Assembly (NCBI GenBank): GCA_016841205.1
Contig: JAENZP010000001.1
Location: forward strand, 124,001 to 188,000
Reading direction: 5' to 3'
Length of the DNA stretch: 64,000 nt
Origin: Desulfoscipio geothermicus
Lineage (GTDB): Bacteria > Bacillota > Desulfotomaculia > Desulfotomaculales > Desulfallaceae
Part shown: in pieces, positions 34,919-43,882 of the stretch
Layout: each line of letters starts with the position of its first letter
Position numbering within the stretch: position 1 is the stretch's first letter
Translations under genes and position numbers: made by a program
Notes under the pieces: model-generated
Told to the model about the DNA's origin: nothing
The model's database searches: none
What the model saw: only the letters and a program-made list of their open reading frames with translations

Positions 34919-34970
34919 CCGGCAAAGAAGCCGGCCAAGGTTTTTAAATAAAACCTTGCGCCGGTTTTTA
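34919..34970 (+). promoter_or_regulatory. glnA leader, second attenuator
   Basis: CCGGC-AAAGAA-GCCGG (34919-34934) is again a hexaloop with A1 and G4. Its 3' strand is shared with a second strong terminator (34931-34945 with 34950-34964, then five T). The glnA start is only about 55 nt further on. A second step of termination control behind the first is the simplest reading. Confidence 0.65.
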
Positions 34971-35022
34971 ATATGCAATTAATTGATACAAATATTTATT
35001 TACTTGAAAGGTGGTTTCAGTT

Positions 35023-36357
35023 ATGGATGAAGTTAGGGATAAAAGAGAAATCATTGCTGAAGCAAGGGAAAAGGGAGTAAAGTTTATCCGTCTGCAGTTT
35101 ACTGATTTACTTGGGGTAATGAAAAACGTAGCTATTACTATCGATCAACTGGAAAAAGCTTTGGATGGGGAATTAATGTTTGACGGTTCTTCAATTTACG
35201 GTTTTAGCAGGATTGAGGAGTCCGACATGTACTTGCGTCCCGACCCCAGCACCTTCGTGGTATTCCCTTGGAGGCCTAGGGATGGCGGAGTAGCCAGATT
35301 GATGTGTGATATTTACAATCCCGATGGCAGCCCATTTGACGGTTGCCCCAGGGTGATCTTAAAACGTCAATTGGCCAGAGCGGCAGAACTTGGTTATACC
35401 ATGCAGGTGGGCCCGGAGCTGGAATTCTTCCTGTTCTGTGTGGATGATAACAACGTACCGACCCTGAAAACCCATGACAACGCCGGTTATTTCGATCTAT
35501 CCCCGGTTGACCTTGGAGAAGCGGCCCGCAGAGACATAGTATTAATTTTAGAGCAAATGGGATATGAGATTGAGGCCTCCCACCACGAGGTGGCCCCCGG
35601 TCAGCATGAAATTGATTTCAAATATTCGGACGCTCTTGATACAGCTGATAAAATTGTTACCTTTAAATACGTAGTACGAACCATTGCCCAGCGGCATGGC
35701 CTGCATGCCACCTTTATGCCCAAACCGGTATTCGGCATCAACGGCAGCGGTATGCATACCAACCAGTCTTTGTTCAAGGGGGATAGCAACGCTTTTTATG
35801 ACACAAACAGTCATATGCAGTTAAGTAAGGAAGCTTATTATTATATCGGTGGTTTATTAAAACATGCCCGGGCTCTGGCTGCCATCACCAACCCCACGGT
35901 TAACTCCTACAAGCGCCTGGTGCCTGGCTATGAAGCACCGGTATATCTTGCCTGGAGCGGTCGCAACCGCAGTCCCCTGATCCGCATTCCTGCCAAGCGC
36001 GGACAGAGCACCAGGGTCGAGCTGCGCAACCCGGATCCGGCCTGTAACCCTTACTTGGCACTGGCGGGATGCCTGGCCGCCGGTCTGGACGGAATTGTCA
36101 ATCAAATAGATCCTCCACCGGCATGTGATCGGAACATCTACCAGATGACAAATGCAGAACTGGATGAAATTGGTATTAGGTCACTGCCTGCCAGTCTGCC
36201 GGAAGCTTACGATGAACTGAGCCGTGATGAAGTAATCAAGGGTGCACTAGGCGAGCATGTTTATGAAAAACTGGCCGAAGCCAAGGCCAAGGAATGGGAA
36301 AACTTTAGTATGCAGGTACACCAGTGGGAAATTGACCGCTACCTAACTTTGTTCTAG
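35023..36357 (+). CDS. glnA: Glutamine synthetase, type I
   Basis: Condenses glutamate and ammonia with ATP. At 444 aa it has the length of the Bacillus-type GSI-alpha enzymes, which lack the adenylylation site. Family motifs are present: [18 protein letters not shown], the GPELEFF metal-binding region, [11 protein letters not shown] and the ATP-site [17 protein letters not shown], followed by [10 protein letters not shown]. The ATG at 35023 has AAAGGTGG 8 nt upstream; an in-frame GTG at 35011 overlaps that site. A tandem attenuator leader precedes it and a strong terminator follows, so it is probably monocistronic. It supplies the glutamine used by AsnB and the glutamate synthase at the other end of the window. 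Confidence 0.96.
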   Translation: MDEVRDKREIIAEAREKGVKFIRLQFTDLLGVMKNVAITIDQLEKALDGELMFDGSSIYGFSRIEESDMYLRPDPSTFVVFPWRPRDGGVARLMCDIYNPDGSPFDGCPRVILKRQLARAAELGYTMQVGPELEFFLFCVDDNNVPTLKTHDNAGYFDLSPVDLGEAARRDIVLILEQMGYEIEASHHEVAPGQHEIDFKYSDALDTADKIVTFKYVVRTIAQRHGLHATFMPKPVFGINGSGMHTNQSLFKGDSNAFYDTNSHMQLSKEAYYYIGGLLKHARALAAITNPTVNSYKRLVPGYEAPVYLAWSGRNRSPLIRIPAKRGQSTRVELRNPDPACNPYLALAGCLAAGLDGIVNQIDPPPACDRNIYQMTNAELDEIGIRSLPASLPEAYDELSRDEVIKGALGEHVYEKLAEAKAKEWENFSMQVHQWEIDRYLTLF

Positions 36358-36408
36358 GAAATATTGCAGGATAAATTTAGTTCATGGTATATCAGTGCAA
36401 TATGGCAA

Positions 36409-36445
36409 GTGCCGACACCTATGCACAGGTGTCGGCACTTTTCTT
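36409..36445 (+). terminator. Intrinsic terminator of glnA
   Basis: A 13-bp stem (AGTGCCGACACCT and its complement) with a short loop, followed by TTTTCTTTTA. Confidence 0.85.
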
Positions 36446-36512
36446 TTACTAACCCTTCTAAGATCTGGTCATCGGATAATTAACGCAAAGCAGATACCTT
36501 AACGCTTTTATT

Positions 36513-37640
36513 TTATGAACACCGGGTGCCATTCACTTCCGCGGCTATGTCTAAAATAGTGGCCAGTGTTTTTTCCCGCCTTGCGTTGATGGCGTCAAAA
36601 TCCATGTAGGGTGCATAATATTTTTCCATATTATCGTGCTCGGCCTTAGCCTGGCGAAGGAAAGAAATGGCTTGCTCTATGCTGTCCCTGTACATTTTGC
36701 GGGCGAAGGTCTTTTCTATTAGGTATTTTTCGTTAAGGATGGGGTTTACACATTCCATTGTATCAATCACAACATCCTCAGCTTGTGCGATAAAATCGTG
36801 TGGCTCTACAGAGTTAACTATGGCCACGTCCAGAGCGGGGATCACCAGGTGGTCGATTAAATTGGGCTCCAGCGCGCAGTGGTATGCTTCCACATCAAAC
36901 CCACGCATCATAGCTGCATCCATCAACCTGGCTACAAGTATGTTTTTACCTGTTCCATCGTCTCCTTCAATAATATACCGTTTGCCTATATGGTCCACTA
37001 TAGTGCCCAAGTGGCTTACCGGGCCATCGGGTGTAATAGCGGTGGCAAATAATCTCCTGGCCTTGGGATTATCGGTTTGCCGATCTTTACCCTCAAAAAT
37101 TTCGTGCACCAGATCCAGCACCATGCGGTCGAACCTGCCCACATTAAAAGCACCCGTTCCGACATAATACAGCTTAACTTCATCGAGGAATATTTTAGCC
37201 GCCGCTAAATAAGCGTAACCCCGGTTAAAAAGTCTGCCGACCTCCTTATTGCAGGCTAATATCTCCTTTTTATTGGCCAGGATACCCTGCTCGTTCCAGT
37301 TGTCACCCAAATGGAGAATAGTGTCAACAGCTCCAGGGTTCTTGGGATCCACTACGTGTGGAGCTGTGCCATCCAGCATGGCCACCTTTATGGCCGGTAT
37401 CACTATACCGTCCAGAGAACCGTTATCCGAGGAACAGCAGTGAAACTCCACGTTATACCCGCGTTCCAGCATTTCTTCACCAATCTTGCGCATAAAAGTG
37501 GATTTACCCACACCAGGGCCACCTTTAATAACAAATATCCGGGCAGCTTCTTGCTGATCAATAATATAATCATAAAAGGAGTAAAAGCCCTGACTGGTAT
37601 TACCGCCGGGAAAAACTTTTTTCATTCTTCCCTTGGACAA
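36513..37640 (-). CDS. Tandem P-loop ATPase-like protein (PRK06851-type)
   Basis: 375 aa, built of two similar halves. The N-terminal half has a perfect Walker A (KGGPGVGKST, about residues 39-48) followed by FHCCSSDNGSLDGIVIPA. The C-terminal half has a degenerate one (EGDDGTGKN, about 222-230) followed by AYHCALEPNLIDHLVIPA. This pattern matches an uncharacterised Firmicute family I recall as PRK06851. No helicase or transporter motifs are visible. TTG at 37640 has AGGGGG 8 nt upstream. It is a single gene on the strand opposite glnA. Function unknown. Confidence 0.75.
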   Translation of the reverse strand: MSKGRMKKVFPGGNTSQGFYSFYDYIIDQQEAARIFVIKGGPGVGKSTFMRKIGEEMLERGYNVEFHCCSSDNGSLDGIVIPAIKVAMLDGTAPHVVDPKNPGAVDTILHLGDNWNEQGILANKKEILACNKEVGRLFNRGYAYLAAAKIFLDEVKLYYVGTGAFNVGRFDRMVLDLVHEIFEGKDRQTDNPKARRLFATAITPDGPVSHLGTIVDHIGKRYIIEGDDGTGKNILVARLMDAAMMRGFDVEAYHCALEPNLIDHLVIPALDVAIVNSVEPHDFIAQAEDVVIDTMECVNPILNEKYLIEKTFARKMYRDSIEQAISFLRQAKAEHDNMEKYYAPYMDFDAINARREKTLATILDIAAEVNGTRCS

Positions 37641-37754
37641 ATGAGGTTCCCCCTTTACTGCATATACCTGCCTTACACCGCCATCGTCTGAATGATGTTT
37701 GATGCAGCAGGCACCCTTTACTTGTGGCTGTGTACGAACTTTATAATATAAAAT

Positions 37755-37789
37755 GCCATGATATAGGTTTCAGCAAACCTTCTCATGGC
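37755..37789. other. Stem-loop in the 37641-37918 gap
   Basis: GCCATGA/TCATGGC encloses AGGTTT/AAACCT, a two-helix hairpin without a T tract. Nothing else is recognised in this 278-nt gap upstream of the P-loop gene. Confidence 0.4.
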
Positions 37790-37918
37790 GTTATTGCCAG
37801 AGTGTTTTCCTTGAACCACCGGGTTAGTTTATTATATGCGCGGTACACGCAAAAATGATTTACCAAGGAGGCACCCGATCGTGCCATATATTGGATAGCA
37901 GGCGACAACTATCCGGCG

Positions 37919-38308
37919 TTAGCCAAACAGGCGTACTAATGAGTAGATAATCATTATAATTACCGTTATCAAGAATAAAATAATCAGCCCCGTGGTGGCT
38001 AACCAAATAGCCCGGTTTTTCCGACCCCGTAACCAGGCCTGCAGCCGGTATTCCTCAAGCACTGCCGGGGGTACCATATGCATAGCTAGTCTCATGCCCA
38101 GGGGTATAAGTACCAGATCATCCAGGTACCCCAACAGCGGTATAAAATCAGATACAATATCCAGCGGACTGAAGGCATAAACCACCACTAACGCGGCTAC
38201 TAATTTAGCATGCCAGGGCATCCGGGGATCCCGGTAAGCGAGAAAGAAAACGTAAATGTCGGACTTTAGATCCCTGGCTCGCCTGAACCAGAGCCTGATT
38301 TTTCCCAA
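37919..38308 (-). CDS. DUF1232 (YkvA-like) small membrane protein
   Basis: 129 aa. The DUF1232 signature is clear: PWHAKLVAALVVVYAFSPLD followed by VSDFIPLLGYLDDL. A basic N-terminus and a C-terminal hydrophobic helix (about residues 100-127) suggest a membrane protein. TTG at 38308 is chosen because GGAGG lies 7 nt upstream; the longer frame from 38326 contains that site within the coding part. Function of the family is unknown. Confidence 0.8.
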   Translation of the reverse strand: MGKIRLWFRRARDLKSDIYVFFLAYRDPRMPWHAKLVAALVVVYAFSPLDIVSDFIPLLGYLDDLVLIPLGMRLAMHMVPPAVLEEYRLQAWLRGRKNRAIWLATTGLIILFLITVIIMIIYSLVRLFG

Positions 38309-38405
38309 GAATGTGCCTCCGCTCAAATGTATAGATTAAATGTCTCTAAATTTTGTTAATCTACTTCAAGTGCTTATATATGAACAATACCTGTAATCAA
38401 ATAGT

Positions 38406-39239
38406 TTAACCCCTGTTGATTAATTCTCCGTATAGCTCGGGGCGCCGGCAGTCAATGAAAAAACTATCACGCATGGAAGCAGACTCACGGCGGCGGATGG
38501 TATTGATCATTACAGGATCAAGGTCGGCCACCAGTAGTTCTTCCCGGTTATTAAAGGCCTCGGTGACAACGTTTCCCCTGGGGTCAATCACCAGAGCTCC
38601 GCCACAGAAGCTATGCCCGGCATCGTCCTCACCCACTAAATTGCAGGCCGCCAAATAAACAGCATTATCATAGGCCCGGGCGGTCATATATTTCAACCAT
38701 ATTTTTCTGCGGTCCCCTACGATGGTGGGTGAGGCATGAGGCGCAAAGATAATTTCTGCCCTTTTTAGAGATAAAATAGTGGTAACTTCGGGAAAATGCA
38801 AGTCCCAGCATATTTGTAGACCAAAATTCGCTTTAGCATAGCTAAACACAGGCAGTTTAGAACCCGGAGTGAAATTGTTTTTTTCGCTAGTGCCTAAATG
38901 TGTCTTCCTATACTTAGATAACTTTCCGTCCGGATAGGCCACCAATTGTGTAATAAATGGCTTGCCTGTGGGCGATGTCTCCGCCAATCCAGCTAATACC
39001 ACCATGCTGTACCGTTTGGCCAAATCTAAAATGCGTCCGGATGAAGGGCCGGGTATGTTTTCAGCAGTGGGCCCGGAGCAGTTCCTGCTGTAACCTTGCA
39101 CACATAGCTCGGGAAAGCAAATTATATCGGCTTTTTGATCTGCTGCATCCCGGATAAAAGATTCCATTTTATTAAGATTATTCTCTGTTTCCGCAAATTG
39201 TACGTTCATCTGCACCAAAGCTATCCGTGTTTGTTCCAT
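38406..39239 (-). CDS. Carbon-nitrogen hydrolase (nitrilase superfamily)
   Basis: 277 aa. The nitrilase catalytic triad is visible: Glu in CFPELCVQGY, Lys in KYRKTHLG and Cys in LQICWDLHFPE. The superfamily cleaves amides, carbamoyl groups or nitriles; this member looks like the omega-amidase/carbamoylputrescine-hydrolase-like group, and the substrate cannot be told. ATG at 39239 (GGGTGG upstream) is chosen over the TTG at 39251. It appears monocistronic. Confidence 0.85.
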   Translation of the reverse strand: MEQTRIALVQMNVQFAETENNLNKMESFIRDAADQKADIICFPELCVQGYSRNCSGPTAENIPGPSSGRILDLAKRYSMVVLAGLAETSPTGKPFITQLVAYPDGKLSKYRKTHLGTSEKNNFTPGSKLPVFSYAKANFGLQICWDLHFPEVTTILSLKRAEIIFAPHASPTIVGDRRKIWLKYMTARAYDNAVYLAACNLVGEDDAGHSFCGGALVIDPRGNVVTEAFNNREELLVADLDPVMINTIRRRESASMRDSFFIDCRRPELYGELINRG

Positions 39240-39338
39240 ATTTCCACCCAATTATCATATTGTTAACTTGGTCAGGTCTCCAGCAGGTGTAATGGGGCCG
39301 CTACCCTTATTTTAACACCGGTGGTCCTAGGGAATGCA

Positions 39339-39743
39339 TTAACCTTGCAACAGTATAGACAATAATCCCAGCGGGTTATTTAAAAGCAGAACGTCCGTGA
39401 CGTTAAAGGTTAATGTTACATCCTTTTCTACATTTAAAGGCACAACTTCCAAAGTAGCGGTGGTCTTAGCGGTAGTGCCCTGAACAGATATGTCCCGTAC
39501 GTTATGCAGCTTGATGTTCCCTTTAAGCTGGTCAATTAGTTTTTCTGCCACGGGTGCAGCTTCACCTAAATATTTTTGCACTGTTTCCATGTTGCCATTA
39601 TTAATACCATTTATCAGTTCAGTTACTGCATTTCTAACATCTTCTTCTGTGAGTACAACGGTATGGTTAGTGTAATCTTTTGTTGAAATACAGCCGGACA
39701 TAATAATAGACATCATTAGCAATAATAAAATTATACGTTTCAT
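39339..39743 (-). CDS. Small lipoprotein of unknown function
   Basis: 134 aa from the ATG at 39743. The signal is typical of a lipoprotein (MKRIILLLLMMSIIMSGC) with Cys at about residue 18. The mature part (residues 30-134) has an alpha/beta pattern with a GNMETVQKYLGEAAPVAEKL helix and VQGTTAKTTATLEVVPL strands, similar in outline to DUF4878/NTF2-like lipoproteins, but I do not recognise it with confidence. Confidence 0.65.
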   Translation of the reverse strand: MKRIILLLLMMSIIMSGCISTKDYTNHTVVLTEEDVRNAVTELINGINNGNMETVQKYLGEAAPVAEKLIDQLKGNIKLHNVRDISVQGTTAKTTATLEVVPLNVEKDVTLTFNVTDVLLLNNPLGLLSILLQG

Positions 39744-39845
39744 ATATTTAGCCTTGTTTAAAGAAACCGGCTGCATTTATGTGGCCGGCTTTTTCACAGA
39801 CCTTTTCTCCTTTCGGCTTAATAATTAACTGGTTTTCTGAAGTAA

Positions 39846-41645
39846 TCAATTTTTTGGATAATCTTCGATGCCGCCTTCTGCTAAATAACGATAAATTTTC
39901 TGCAGAAATTCTGAGCCATAACGTTGCAGCTTGAATTCCCCTACCCCATTGACAGTCAGCAGTCCCTGTTCATCTGTCGGGCAGCATCGGCTCATTTCCT
40001 GCAGCGTCTTGTCGGAAAAAATCATGTAAGGTGGAAGCTTTTCTCGAACGGCAATATCCTTACGCAGCTGGCGCAGCATCTGGAAAAGGTTGTCGTCCAC
40101 ATGAACTTGCCTGTTTCGGCGTACTTTTTGGTATACACTGGCTTGGCCTTTAAGTACCGGGTAAGCACTTTCTCTTAACTTGAGTACAGGATACTCGCTC
40201 TGGGTCATGGTGATATAACCTTCAGCTATCAACATGTTTATAATATCTTTTATTTCCCGGATAGCATAATTGTTTAACAGACCGTAGGTAGATAAATGAT
40301 TAAAGCCAAGCTGCAGTACCTTTTTATTTTGAGAGCCTTTCAAAACATCGGCCACCATTGTTAAGCCGTATTGTTCCCGCATGCGCCATATGCAGGATAA
40401 AATTTTTTGCGCTTGTACCGTGATATCCACCGACTCGCTATCACCGCTGCAGTTGAAGCAGCTACTGCAAGTATCGGCAACATTTGTATCGCCAAAATAA
40501 GTTAGAATGCACCGGCGTAAACAATTAGAGGTGTGGCAATAATCAATTATAGACTGTAATTTGCGGTAATCGGTCTCTCTACGTTCCGGTGTCGTTTCAT
40601 TAAGTTCAATTAATCTCTTTTGCACCTGGATATCCTGCGGGCTGTATAAAAGTATGCATTCTCCCGACTCCCCGTCCCGTCCGGCCCGGCCGGCTTCCTG
40701 ATAGTAGGCCTCCATATTCTTGGGCATGTTATGATGAATTACAAAACGTACGTTGGATTTGTTGATACCCATGCCGAAAGCGTTGGTGGCAATAATTACC
40801 AGGATATTATCATGGATGAAATCATCCTGAACTTGGTTGCGCTCCCCGTCGCTCAGCCCGGCATGATATTTACCGACGGAAAACCCTTTAGCCTGTAAAA
40901 AGTCGTACAGGCTGTCCACTTCCTTGCGAGTGGCAGCATAGATAATGCCCGAACACCCCTGATTTTGCCTCAGGTATTGGAGCAAGAAGTTTTTTTTATC
41001 TTCCCCTTTAATCACTTGTAGGTATAAATTAGTGCGGTCGAAACCTCCAATGTGGACTAAAGGATTTTGCAGGCCCAATTGTTTGATGATATCCTGCCTT
41101 ACAGCCTCGGTGGCGGTGGCAGTAAAAGCGGCCACCGCCGGTCGAGTAGCAAATCCATTGATTAGCCCGGCAATGGCTAGGTAGCTGGGCCTGAAATCAT
41201 GCCCCCACTGGGAAACACAGTGCGCTTCATCCACTGCCACCAGGGAAATATTCAGCTGGTAAATAAGCTCCCGAAAGGATTCTGATTCCAGTCGTTCCGG
41301 TGCTATATACAGCAGTTTGTAAAAGCCCCGAGCCAAATCCTGCATACGTGTAACGGTTTCACGGTAGGCCAGTGTACTGTTGATAAATATGGCCGGTATG
41401 CCCTGGTTAATTAATGCATCTACCTGGTCTTTCATTAATGATATTAGTGGTGATATAACCAGCGTGATACCGGGTAGGACTAAAGCCGGTATCTGGTAAC
41501 AAATGGACTTGCCCCCACCGGTGGGCATTATCCCCAGCGTATCACCTCCATTTAAAATATTGTTAATAATTTTCTCTTGGCCCGCCCGAAAGCATGAATA
41601 TCCGTAATATTTTTTCAACAAAGATCGGGCTCTTTCCATGATCAT
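39846..41645 (-). CDS. recQ: ATP-dependent DNA helicase RecQ
   Basis: 599 aa, a full-length RecQ. Helicase motifs: MPTGGGKSICYQIPAL (Walker A), VDEAHCVSQWGHDFRP (motif II/aromatic loop), FTATAT (III), IIATNAFGMGINKSNVRF and HHNMPKNMEAYYQEAGRAGRDG (V, VI). A four-Cys zinc site (NCLRRCILTYFGD with CSSCFNC) and winged helix follow, then an HRDC domain ending LLTVNGVGEFKLQRYG. It unwinds DNA in recombination and repair. GGAGTG lies upstream; ATG at 41645 or 41639 are equally possible. Confidence 0.95.
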   Translation of the reverse strand: MIMERARSLLKKYYGYSCFRAGQEKIINNILNGGDTLGIMPTGGGKSICYQIPALVLPGITLVISPLISLMKDQVDALINQGIPAIFINSTLAYRETVTRMQDLARGFYKLLYIAPERLESESFRELIYQLNISLVAVDEAHCVSQWGHDFRPSYLAIAGLINGFATRPAVAAFTATATEAVRQDIIKQLGLQNPLVHIGGFDRTNLYLQVIKGEDKKNFLLQYLRQNQGCSGIIYAATRKEVDSLYDFLQAKGFSVGKYHAGLSDGERNQVQDDFIHDNILVIIATNAFGMGINKSNVRFVIHHNMPKNMEAYYQEAGRAGRDGESGECILLYSPQDIQVQKRLIELNETTPERRETDYRKLQSIIDYCHTSNCLRRCILTYFGDTNVADTCSSCFNCSGDSESVDITVQAQKILSCIWRMREQYGLTMVADVLKGSQNKKVLQLGFNHLSTYGLLNNYAIREIKDIINMLIAEGYITMTQSEYPVLKLRESAYPVLKGQASVYQKVRRNRQVHVDDNLFQMLRQLRKDIAVREKLPPYMIFSDKTLQEMSRCCPTDEQGLLTVNGVGEFKLQRYGSEFLQKIYRYLAEGGIEDYPKN

Positions 41646-41674
41646 TCACTCCACGATTGGTTAGTAATTTGCCC

Positions 41675-41878
41675 TTATGTAAAACCAGCCAGCAACATCT
41701 TATATTTCTTGCACATGTAAGCTTTATCCTGCCGTAGTTTAAATGTTAAGGTAAAAGAAGGGAACCACCCGGTTCCTGCCTCTGGTAAAGTGGGATTTTT
41801 AATGGTCGTATCGATGGCTACGAGCAAAGTAGCTACCATCATAGCAATGGTGACCATATTGCGCTGCGCTGTTTTCTC
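41675..41878 (-). pseudogene. N-terminal relic of a DHA2-type MFS transporter
   Basis: The frame opens with GGGGGAAC upstream and reads MEKTAQRNMVTIAMMVATLL, then VAIDTTIKNPTLPEAG. This is the first transmembrane helix of EmrB/QacA-type drug exporters (usual form LLVALDTTIVNVALP). After about 40 residues similarity is lost and the frame ends, so more than 90% of the transporter is missing. Confidence 0.6.
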
Positions 41879-42009
41879 CATGAGCTGCAGTTCCCCCAAA
41901 TGTAACAGTTAAATATATATAATGCTATTAACAGTGCACCGTCAATAATTTAATTATTTACACAAGACTATTTAATTTTGTCTACAAGGTCCAGGTCTTG
42001 ATATTAAGA

Positions 42010-42038
42010 TTGACAAATATAAAATATATATATAAAAT
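42010..42038 (+). promoter_or_regulatory. Sigma-A-type promoter of the trpB2 T-box transcript
   Basis: TTGACA (42010-42015), 17-nt spacer, TAAAAT (42033-42038). The T-box leader begins about 20 nt downstream. Confidence 0.65.
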
Positions 42039-42055
42039 GCAAATATAATATTAAC

Positions 42056-42318
42056 TGTTGAATCAGAGAAGTAAACTTGAAACTGAACTTCCAGAGAGTT
42101 GCAGTGGCTGGAATTGCAACAGTTACAGTCAAGTTGAATGGGCTGACGAGGGCGATCGCTAAATGTTGATAACAAAGTAGTGATCGACGGGAACTCCACC
42201 CGTTATCAAGGGAGCACACATGGTAGTGTGTGGAGTAAGTGGACCTTTGGTCAATTTGGGTGGTACCGCATGAGTTTTAAAACTTTTGTCCCTATAGATG
42301 GACAAGAGTTTTTTTATT
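42056..42318 (+). promoter_or_regulatory. T-box riboswitch, tryptophan specifier
   Basis: A classic T-box leader. Stem I runs from about 42056 with an apical GTTGC...GCAAC hairpin. A specifier context GAA-TGG at 42136-42141 reads the Trp codon UGG. The T-box sequence GGTGGTACCGC lies at 42259-42269. A terminator follows with stem AAAACTTTTGTCC/GGACAAGAGTTTT and a T run to about 42318. Uncharged tRNA-Trp would bind specifier and T-box and prevent termination, raising expression of the downstream tryptophan synthase. Confidence 0.88.
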
Positions 42319-42397
42319 TATATTTAAACATGATCAAAAAATGAAAAGCCGGCTGATGTTTATCAACATATTATTAAATGAAAGGGGTAAAACAATA

Positions 42398-43762
42398 GTG
42401 AAAATACCTTACAGAACATACCTAACAGAAGAAGAAGTGCCCAAACAATGGTATAACCTGCGGGCAGATATGAAAGAACAACATGCTCCTTTTTTAAATC
42501 CAGGTACACTCCAACCATTAACAACAGAGGAATTGTATCCTATATTTTGTGAGGAACTATGTAAACAGGAAATGGATACGACAACGCAATATATAGATAT
42601 TCCAGAGGAAGTTCAGGAGTATTACAAAACATTCCGGCCATCGCCTTTGATTCGGGCCTATAATCTTGAAAAAGCGTTGGACACGCCTGCTAAGCTTTAC
42701 TTTAAATTTGAGGGTAATAATACTTCGGGCAGTCATAAATTGAATGCAGCCGCAGCTATGGCCTATTATGCTAAAGCGCAGGGCCTGAAATCCCTTACTA
42801 CGGAGACGGGGGCAGGACAATGGGGTACCGCCCTGGCAATGGCTTGCGCCTTTTTTGGTCTTAAACTGACAGTATATATGGTTAAGGTCTCTTTCCAGCA
42901 AAAACCGTTCCGAAAAGCAGTCATTGAAACTTACGGTGCGGATATTATAGCCAGCCCTTCAGATACGACAGAGTCAGGACGCGCCATCCTGGCTAATGAT
43001 CCTAATACCGGGGGCAGTTTAGGCTGCGCAATCTCAGAGGCAATTGAACTTTCTTTAAAAGATGAGAGCTGTCGCTATGCTCTTGGTTCTGTTCTAAATC
43101 AGGTACTGCTTCACCAGTCCATTATTGGTCTGGAAAGTAAAATAGCTATGGAGAAAATCGGAGAATACCCGGATATCGTGGTTGGCTGTGCCGGCGGCGG
43201 GTCTAACCTGGGTGGACTGATGGCGCCGTTCATGCAAGATAAACTGACCGGTAAGGCTAATCCCCGTATTATTGCCGTAGAACCAGCTTCCTGTCCATCA
43301 CTCACCCGGGGTAAGTATGCTTATGACTTCTGCGATGTAGGAAAAGTAACGCCACTGGCTAAAATGTACACACTTGGGAGCGGATTTATTCCTTCACCGA
43401 ATCACGCCGGCGGTCTTCGGTATCACGGCATGTCACCCATCATTTCCAAGCTTTATCATGATGGATACATGGAGGCTGTTTCTGCAGAGCAGACCAAAGT
43501 GTTTGATTCAGCAGTAATGTTTGCCAAGGTGGAGCAGATCCTTCCGGCACCGGAATCCTCTCATGCCATCCATAGTGCTATTCAAGAGGCACTTAAGTGC
43601 AAGGAAACGGGAGAAACGAAGACGATTCTGGTTGGTCTTACCGGTACAGGATATTTTGACATGCATGCCTACATGCAGTACCATGACAAGACAATGACTG
43701 ATTATATTCCTACAGACGTGGATTTACAAAAGGGTTTTGACGAGTTACCCAAGGTAGAATAG
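42398..43762 (+). CDS. trpB: Tryptophan synthase beta chain, TrpB2-type
   Basis: 454 aa from the GTG at 42398 (GAAAGGGG upstream); the longer frame from 42341 starts in the leader. It joins indole (or, for some TrpB2, O-phosphoserine and indole) and serine with PLP. The PLP lysine lies in NTSGSHKLNAAAAMA, and the phosphate-binding loop is GCAGGGSNLGG. The long N-terminus (YLTEEEVPKQWYN) and PSPLIRAYNLE are typical of the TrpB2 subgroup. No trpA or other trp gene is nearby, so it may salvage indole. Control by the Trp T-box immediately upstream supports the function. Confidence 0.93.
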   Translation: MKIPYRTYLTEEEVPKQWYNLRADMKEQHAPFLNPGTLQPLTTEELYPIFCEELCKQEMDTTTQYIDIPEEVQEYYKTFRPSPLIRAYNLEKALDTPAKLYFKFEGNNTSGSHKLNAAAAMAYYAKAQGLKSLTTETGAGQWGTALAMACAFFGLKLTVYMVKVSFQQKPFRKAVIETYGADIIASPSDTTESGRAILANDPNTGGSLGCAISEAIELSLKDESCRYALGSVLNQVLLHQSIIGLESKIAMEKIGEYPDIVVGCAGGGSNLGGLMAPFMQDKLTGKANPRIIAVEPASCPSLTRGKYAYDFCDVGKVTPLAKMYTLGSGFIPSPNHAGGLRYHGMSPIISKLYHDGYMEAVSAEQTKVFDSAVMFAKVEQILPAPESSHAIHSAIQEALKCKETGETKTILVGLTGTGYFDMHAYMQYHDKTMTDYIPTDVDLQKGFDELPKVE

Positions 43763-43780
43763 TTCCTACCAATTATTCGT

Positions 43781-43830
43781 CAGGGGTTTTGTGATGGCTT
43801 TCACCACTCACAAAACCCCTGAAGTTTTCT
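43781..43830 (+). terminator. Terminator of trpB2
   Basis: CAGGGGTTTTGTG (43781-43793) pairs with 43809-43821, followed by AAGTTTTCT. It also lies at the 3' end of the convergent DUF5714 gene. Confidence 0.7.
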
Positions 43831-43882
43831 AGGATCATTAATTCAACTGCTTTTGATTACCAAATTGCGGGCATCTTCATTT

